Shown: in pieces, positions 59,508 through 64,000 of the stretch
Layout: each line of letters starts with the position of its first letter
Numbering within the stretch: position 1 is the stretch's first letter
Source: an uncultured Lachnospiraceae bacterium
GTDB taxonomy: Bacteria; Bacillota; Clostridia; Lachnospirales; Lachnospiraceae
Reading direction: 5' to 3'
Assembly: GCA_910587765.1 (NCBI GenBank)
Contig: CAJUNR010000016.1
Coordinates: forward strand, 1 to 64,000
DNA length: 64,000 bases
Position numbers and translations under genes: made by a program
The notes under the pieces: model-generated
What the model was told of the DNA's origin: nothing
Seen by the model: only the letters and a program-made list of their open reading frames with translations
Databases searched by the model: none

Positions 59508-60452
59508 TCACGTACAGGAATACGGGGAGCCTGCTTCTCCTCCGTCGATTTTTCCTTTGATAAATTCCACAAACCGCCGCGTCCACGGTCCGGGCACGTC
59601 TTCTTTTCTGCAAACATACCCGAAAATCACCGGTTCTTCTTCCCCGTAGAGGGACAATCCCGGATATTCCTGCGCCTCCTCTTCCGGTCCCAGATATGCC
59701 CCGCTGATATTTCCGAGCTCCGTACCGCGCAGCAGATCGTTCATCACATAGTCGCTGTTGGTGATCACCGCCACCTGTATGTTTTTCTCCGCCTTTTGTT
59801 CCCGCCGGAAAAGATCCCAATAATGGTTCAGCGTAAATTCATCTTCATAGCACTGCACCAGCCGGATCTTCTCCATCGGTACCTCTTCTATGGCCGGTTT
59901 CTGCCCCATCGGATTGTGCGCGCCAAAATAAAGCATGGCCCTGCGCCTCGCCAGTTCCCGGAATTCCAGATGATTTCGTTCCAGCTTATACCGAAAGGAC
60001 AGCATCTGCGGTTCCATCATGTGGACAAAGCCCACATCCGACCGGCCGCTCCCGCATCGCCGCAGCACCCCCTCCGTGCTGGCCGTCATGATCTGAAAAC
60101 GAATCTTCTCGTCTTTATGCATCTGGTAAAACTCCGTAAAACGCGCGGACATCCAGGAGCTGGGATTACAGGCAATGGACAGCTCTTCTCCTTCATCCAG
60201 CCGGGCATATTCCGCCAGCCGGTCCATATTTTCCATGGCTTTGCTGGCGTATCCATAGACCTCTTTTCCCTTCTTCGTCAACCGGATTCCCCGATTCTTC
60301 CGCTCAAAAAGCGGAAATCCCAGTTCTGTCTCCAGCGACCGGATCACTCTGCTCACATTCGGCTGCGTCGTATACAAAACATCTGCAGCCTTGCTGAAAG
60401 ACTGCAGATCCGCGCACACAATCAGATATTGAAGCTGTTTAATCTCAATCAC
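59508..60452 (-). CDS. LysR-family transcriptional regulator
   Basis: 314 residues. N-terminal winged helix-turn-helix IKQLQYLIVCADLQSFSKAADVLYTTQPNVSRVIRSLE, then linker KNRGIRLTKKGKEVY and a periplasmic-binding-like effector domain. The start is GTG 60452. It follows the methyltransferase gene by 21 bp and so is probably in its operon. Its site is the obvious candidate for the 18-bp motif at two promoters, although the motif lacks a clear T-N11-A dyad. Confidence 0.9.
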   Translation of the reverse strand: MIEIKQLQYLIVCADLQSFSKAADVLYTTQPNVSRVIRSLETELGFPLFERKNRGIRLTKKGKEVYGYASKAMENMDRLAEYARLDEGEELSIACNPSSWMSARFTEFYQMHKDEKIRFQIMTASTEGVLRRCGSGRSDVGFVHMMEPQMLSFRYKLERNHLEFRELARRRAMLYFGAHNPMGQKPAIEEVPMEKIRLVQCYEDEFTLNHYWDLFRREQKAEKNIQVAVITNSDYVMNDLLRGTELGNISGAYLGPEEEAQEYPGLSLYGEEEPVIFGYVCRKEDVPGPWTRRFVEFIKGKIDGGEAGSPYSCT

Positions 60453-60473
60453 AAAATCTTTCCCCGTTCTTCT

Positions 60474-61256
60474 TCAGGCGGAAACCGCCATCCGCGCTCC
60501 GGCAGCCCCGCATTTGACCGCCCTGACCAGAAACATGGGCGTAGACGCATAATTCGCGCGCTCGGTCGAATCCCACACGCGCTCCCACACCCGTTCGTCC
60601 GCCTGTACCTGACCGCCCGTACAGGTCCGCAGCACCCGCAGATCCCATGCCGGACGCATCGTCCGGCTCATGGGAACCTGTCTGGCGATCTCCTCCATGG
60701 CATCGATATCCGTACACGTATAATGATCCTCCAGCCGAAGGGCCTCCACCCGCTCCCGGTCCTCCTCGTATTTTCTTCTCATCCGTTCATCGAACAGATG
60801 ATGATACCAGTTGGCGTCGAAATTCAGAAGCTGCCCGCCTTCTTTCAACACACGCATCCATTCCGCGTACGCTTTCTCCGGTTTTTCCAGGTTCCAGGTC
60901 AGATTGCGCGAAATTACCGCGTCAAACGTCCCGTCCGGAAATTCCAGCTTCTGAGCATCCATCCGCCGGAAATGAATCTGCTTTGCCAGCGCCCCCGCGT
61001 TCTCTTTTGCCTGCCGGAGCATGGCCTCGGTGTAGTCCACCGCGGTCACCTCATAGCCCTGCTTTGCCAGAAGAATCGCAAAGAAGCCGGGACCCGTTCC
61101 CACATCCAGAATCTTCAGATGCTTCCCCTCCGGCAGATGCTTTCTGATCTCCCGGAACCACACTTGGTCCTGCCCTGTGGCAAGCTCATGGCGGTTCACC
61201 TCGGAATATCCTTCCGCCCTGCCGGTCCAATACTGTTCAATCTTTGCCAATAACAT
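60474..61256 (-). CDS. Class I SAM-dependent methyltransferase
   Basis: About 260 residues. SAM motif I ILDVGTGPGFFAILLAKQ near residue 48, motif II VTAVDYTEAML, motif III FDAVISRNLTWNLEKPEKA, then LKEGGQLLNFDANWYHH. ATG 61256 follows GGGGGGCTGG; the longer frame to 61316 contains the promoter. Located between two family-5 importers, so it may modify a metallophore or metal-related small molecule, as nicotianamine-synthase loci do. The substrate is unknown. Confidence 0.88.
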   Translation of the reverse strand: MLLAKIEQYWTGRAEGYSEVNRHELATGQDQVWFREIRKHLPEGKHLKILDVGTGPGFFAILLAKQGYEVTAVDYTEAMLRQAKENAGALAKQIHFRRMDAQKLEFPDGTFDAVISRNLTWNLEKPEKAYAEWMRVLKEGGQLLNFDANWYHHLFDERMRRKYEEDRERVEALRLEDHYTCTDIDAMEEIARQVPMSRTMRPAWDLRVLRTCTGGQVQADERVWERVWDSTERANYASTPMFLVRAVKCGAAGARMAVSA

Positions 61257-61287
61257 GTCCAGCCCCCCGTTTTTTCTGTCTGTTAAA

Positions 61288-61331
61288 ATTATAACGGTTT
61301 GCCGCAAAGCACACAAGCCGGGTAGGGGGAT
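61288..61331 (-). promoter_or_regulatory. Promoter of the methyltransferase-LysR unit with the same 18-bp motif
   Basis: Minus strand ATCCCCCTACCCGGCTTG (61314-61331) runs into TTGTGT (-35, 61311-61316), 17-nt spacer, TATAAT (61288-61293). The motif begins 12 bp after the stop of the second substrate-binding gene. Confidence 0.86.
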
Positions 61332-61342
61332 GTTTTTGTCAT

Positions 61343-62965
61343 TTAATTTTTGTCCAGATCCGCCGTGATCTCATAATAATCGCAGGGATGCGCCGCAAGA
61401 CCGGTCACACCCTCTCCGGATACGATGGACATTTTCAGATGGGAGGCAAATACAAAGCTGTTGTCGTCAAGAATCACCTGCGTCATCTGCGTCGCCAGCT
61501 TCGCGCGCTCATCCGCGTCAAACGTCTGACTCATCTGCTCCTCCAGCGCCTCCAGCTCGTCGCTGTGGTATCCGCCGCGGTTCTTGGAGGACGCGTCCAG
61601 ACAATGCGTGGTGAAGAAGAACTCCGGATCGCCGGTGGGCGCGGTCACAAAAGCGCTGGTGTAGATGTCCCAGTCCCCGCTTTCAATAAAATCCAGATGA
61701 TTCGCCGTACAGTTTACCTGCAGATCAATGCCGATCTCCTTCATCGTCGCCTGTACGCTCTCTGCCAGAAGCGGAAGCTCCTGACGGCTCGGATAGGTCA
61801 GCCAGCGAAGCGTCAGCTTCTGCCCGTTCTTGTCCGCGTAGCCGTCTCCGTCCGTATCCGTCCAGCCCGCTTTCGACAGAAGCGCTTTGGACTCCTCCGG
61901 ATCAAAGGGCTGCGCTTTTACCGTATGGTCTCCGTAGGCGAAATTTGCCGGAAACGGTCCCACGGCCGGGCTGCCGTTGCCGTTCATCAAGACTTTGGTA
62001 AAGTTTTCTTTATCGATGGCTCCGGCAACCGCTCTGCGCACATCGTCGTCCTGCAGCGCTTCCGTCTCATAGTTTATGGCTCCGAAGAAAGAACGGGAGG
62101 TCTCGCAGGAAGAGATCGTGTACGGTGCGCTTTCAAAAAGCGGCAGACTCGCATAAGGCAGCCCGTATGCGCCGTCCAGCTCCCCGGACTGCATGGCCAT
62201 CGTCATCGTATCGCCGTCGGAGATCGTCTGCACATAAATGGTATCCAGATGAGGCGTACCGTCCCAGTAGTTCTCGTTCTTCACCAGTGTCAGACCCTTG
62301 TCCGTCTCCACCAGCGCCGCCCGGTAGGGACCGGTGCCGGAGACATTGCCGTCGTCCGTAATCCCTGCTTCCATGTCGATGATGCAGCCGTACGGCTCCG
62401 CCAGATAATTGATCAAAGCCGGCACCGGCACCTGGGTTCGGATCGTCAGCTTCTGTCCGTCCGCAATTATTTCCTGAATCTTCAGATCTCCCGCCGCGCG
62501 CTCATGCACTTCGGTCAGATGCTCCAGACATTCCTTGACCGCCTGCGCGTCCAGAGCGCGTCCGCTGGTGAACGTCACGCCGTCCCGCAGCGTGATCTCC
62601 CAGGTCGTCCTGTCCACATTCGTATACTCTGTCGCCAGCCAAGGCTCCGCCTCCATGGCATCCGAATATTTGAACAACGTCTCCCCGATGCCGTAACGAA
62701 TGCACGCCCAGCCGGAATAGCCGTTGTGCGGATTCACGTCGGACTCGTCGTTCTCCGCGTTGAAGGTGGTATCCCCATAATAAAACACCTTTTCTCCTTC
62801 TGCCGCCGGCGCTTCCTGAGAATCGCTCTCTGCATCCTGCATGCTGTCCGCCGTATCGCCTGTCGACGCAGAGTTTCCGCCCCCGCAACCTGCCAGAAGA
62901 CCTGCACTCATCGTCACCGCAAGCAGCGACACCCCGATTGTTTTCCAAAAATTCCTGTTTTTCAT
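61343..62965 (-). CDS. Family-5 ABC substrate-binding lipoprotein (NikA-like)
   Basis: 540 residues. The signal has ISLLAVTMSAGLLAGCGGG-type lipobox LLAGC. Body motifs RALDAQAVKECLEHL, GTGPYRAALVETDKG and VRRAVAGAIDKENF, and the conserved C-terminal DYYEITADL segment, which resembles nickel-binding NikA-type proteins more than DppA. It would be the receptor of the importer whose ATPases lie just upstream; permeases are beyond the window. ATG 62965 follows a GGAAAGGA-type site. Confidence 0.9.
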   Translation of the reverse strand: MKNRNFWKTIGVSLLAVTMSAGLLAGCGGGNSASTGDTADSMQDAESDSQEAPAAEGEKVFYYGDTTFNAENDESDVNPHNGYSGWACIRYGIGETLFKYSDAMEAEPWLATEYTNVDRTTWEITLRDGVTFTSGRALDAQAVKECLEHLTEVHERAAGDLKIQEIIADGQKLTIRTQVPVPALINYLAEPYGCIIDMEAGITDDGNVSGTGPYRAALVETDKGLTLVKNENYWDGTPHLDTIYVQTISDGDTMTMAMQSGELDGAYGLPYASLPLFESAPYTISSCETSRSFFGAINYETEALQDDDVRRAVAGAIDKENFTKVLMNGNGSPAVGPFPANFAYGDHTVKAQPFDPEESKALLSKAGWTDTDGDGYADKNGQKLTLRWLTYPSRQELPLLAESVQATMKEIGIDLQVNCTANHLDFIESGDWDIYTSAFVTAPTGDPEFFFTTHCLDASSKNRGGYHSDELEALEEQMSQTFDADERAKLATQMTQVILDDNSFVFASHLKMSIVSGEGVTGLAAHPCDYYEITADLDKN

Positions 62966-63064
62966 GTTCCTGCTTTCCTTTCCTGCACACCTGTTTGTTT
63001 CTGTATCCTCTGTTCCCCGCCTTTATAGAAGCGCTGATAAATCATCGCTTTCATCAGAGTATTC

Positions 63065-63820
63065 CTAAAAGACAGCGTCTACCAGCATCTTCGTATACGC
63101 TTCCTTCGGATGCATAATCACCTCGTCCGGAACGCCCTGTTCCACGATACTTCCTTTGTACATGACCAGTACCCGGTCGCAGAGCTTCTGCACCAGCGCC
63201 AGATCATGGCAGATCAAAAGCAGCGAAAGTCCCTGCTCCTTCTGAAGCTTCTTTAAAAGCTCCGCGATCTGTGCCTGCACCGTCACATCCAGCGCACTCG
63301 TCGCCTCGTCGCAGATGATCAGTTCCGGCCCCGGCGCAAGCGCTCTAGCGATGGCCGCCCGCTGACACTGGCCACCGCTGACCTCATGAGGATAGCGGAA
63401 CGCAAATTCCCGATCCAGTTCCACCATATCCAGAAGCTCATACATCCGTTCCTTTGCCCGGGCTTTCCGCATACCCTGATTGCGCATGCTCTCCATGATG
63501 CCGTCTCCCAAAGTCCGTCTGGGGTCAAAAGAATCCTGCGGGGTCTGGAACACCATCTGAACCTTTCTATAAAACTCCCGCTCCTTTCTTCCTCTCAGAA
63601 ACAGCGTCTCCGCTCCGTCCAGCAGAACGCTTCCTGTATCCGGCGCCGTCAGATGCGTGATGATCTTCGCGGTCGTACTCTTACCGCAGCCGCTCTCCCC
63701 CACCAGCCCCAGGCATTCCCCTTTGCCCACGTCAAAGCGGATATCATTCAGCGCCGCAAAAGGAACTTTATTTTTATAAAATGTCTTTTTCAGTGCTTTT
63801 ACTTCCAGTATTTTCCGCAT
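63065..63820 (-). CDS. ABC transporter ATP-binding protein (NikE/DppF-like)
   Basis: 251 residues. Walker A LVGESGCGKSTTAKI, signature VSGGQCQRAAIARAL, Walker B ELIICDEATSALDV, H-loop LICHDLALVQKL. ATG 63820 follows GAGGGG, so the gene overlaps the upstream ATPase by 47 bp. The short Dpp-type C-terminus follows the H-loop closely. It feeds the NikA-like importer. Confidence 0.92.
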   Translation of the reverse strand: MRKILEVKALKKTFYKNKVPFAALNDIRFDVGKGECLGLVGESGCGKSTTAKIITHLTAPDTGSVLLDGAETLFLRGRKEREFYRKVQMVFQTPQDSFDPRRTLGDGIMESMRNQGMRKARAKERMYELLDMVELDREFAFRYPHEVSGGQCQRAAIARALAPGPELIICDEATSALDVTVQAQIAELLKKLQKEQGLSLLLICHDLALVQKLCDRVLVMYKGSIVEQGVPDEVIMHPKEAYTKMLVDAVF

Positions 63821-64000
63821 CTCTTTCCCCTCTGTTCAGACGAAGGACCGAACCAATCAGCCTCTTCGTATATGCTTCCTTCGGATGACGGATGATCTCC
63901 TCTGTCTCTCCGTATTCTATCAGTCTGCCCTGATACATGACCGCGATCCTGTCCGCCATATGTTCTGCCATCCCGATATTGTGGGTGACGACGACCATCC
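63774..64000 (-). CDS. ABC transporter ATP-binding protein (NikD/DppD-like), partial
   Basis: Only the C-terminal 75 residues lie in the window. VVVTHNIGMAEHMADRIAVMYQGRLIEYGETEEIIRHPKEAYTKRLI covers the H-loop and the region before the oligopeptide/nickel tail. The gene runs off the window at 64000, so the start is unseen. Its 3' end overlaps the NikE-like start by 47 bp, which is unusual and implies translational coupling. Confidence 0.85.
   Translation of the reverse strand, partial: MVVVTHNIGMAEHMADRIAVMYQGRLIEYGETEEIIRHPKEAYTKRLIGSVLRLNRGERDAENTGSKSTEKDIL

Noticed and set aside
61388..63028. 546-residue plus-strand frame opposite the second substrate-binding protein
   Set aside because: Antisense shadow of a gene with a lipobox and clear family motifs; no ribosome site.

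Overview
The window (about 55% GC by eye, nearly all gene-dense, mostly minus-strand) looks like chromosome of an anaerobic Firmicute of the Lachnospiraceae/Clostridia type. The evidence is an Isc operon with an Rrf2 regulator, ferredoxin-linked 2-oxoacid oxidoreductase, phosphate butyryltransferase and butyrate kinase, a SpoVB-like flippase, a Csp-like subtilase, TRAP and family-5 ABC transporters, and AAGGAGG-type ribosome binding sites. Genus cannot be set from the sequence alone. No rRNA, tRNA, CRISPR array or phage module was seen.

Left edge (1-5.5 kb): decayed mobile DNA (a frameshifted MobA/MobL relaxase tail and a frameshifted, truncated IS630-type transposase), then a TetR/MFS efflux pair with a perfect operator, an alpha/beta hydrolase, an orphan DinJ-type antitoxin with an amputated toxin, and an unknown 330-residue protein. 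5.7-12.3 kb: a small redox operon (flavodoxin, carboxymuconolactone decarboxylase-like protein, EFR1 flavodoxin-ferredoxin) behind a twin-operator promoter; a ZIP transporter; a Csp-like subtilase; and two proteins of unknown function. 12.4-20.7 kb: an alpha-galactoside locus (ABC importer, GH36, amylosucrase-like GH13) with a divergent AraC regulator.

20.9-28.9 kb: the lower glycolysis genes gap, pgk, tpiA, gpmI and eno in order, interrupted by a sigma-factor-like, membrane-anchored SH3 protein and broken up by terminators, an internal promoter and repeats. 29.1-36.3 kb: a PHP phosphatase, the iscR-iscS-iscU-mnmA operon, a flippase and DAHP synthase.

36.5-54 kb: the most distinctive part. 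Two same-direction operons carry nearly identical palindromic operators (20 of 22 bases) next to their promoters. The first encodes an FAH-family hydrolase, a zinc dehydrogenase, a P-loop ATPase, a four-subunit 2-oxoacid:ferredoxin oxidoreductase, butyrate kinase, phosphate butyryltransferase and, at its end, a ROK regulator. The second encodes a Dabb protein, the two halves of a Tm-1-like protein as separate genes, a TRAP transporter, two ThuA-like paralogues, an aldo/keto reductase and a cupin. Together they look like a complete import-to-ATP catabolic regulon for an unidentified organic acid or modified sugar. 54-64 kb: two family-5 (nickel/peptide type) ABC importers around a LysR regulator and a SAM methyltransferase, with an identical 18-bp motif abutting the -35 of two promoters.

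Two families of intergenic palindromic repeats run through the window: three full copies and one variant of a large (about 190-250 bp) nested inverted repeat, and three copies of a 31-32 nt hairpin.
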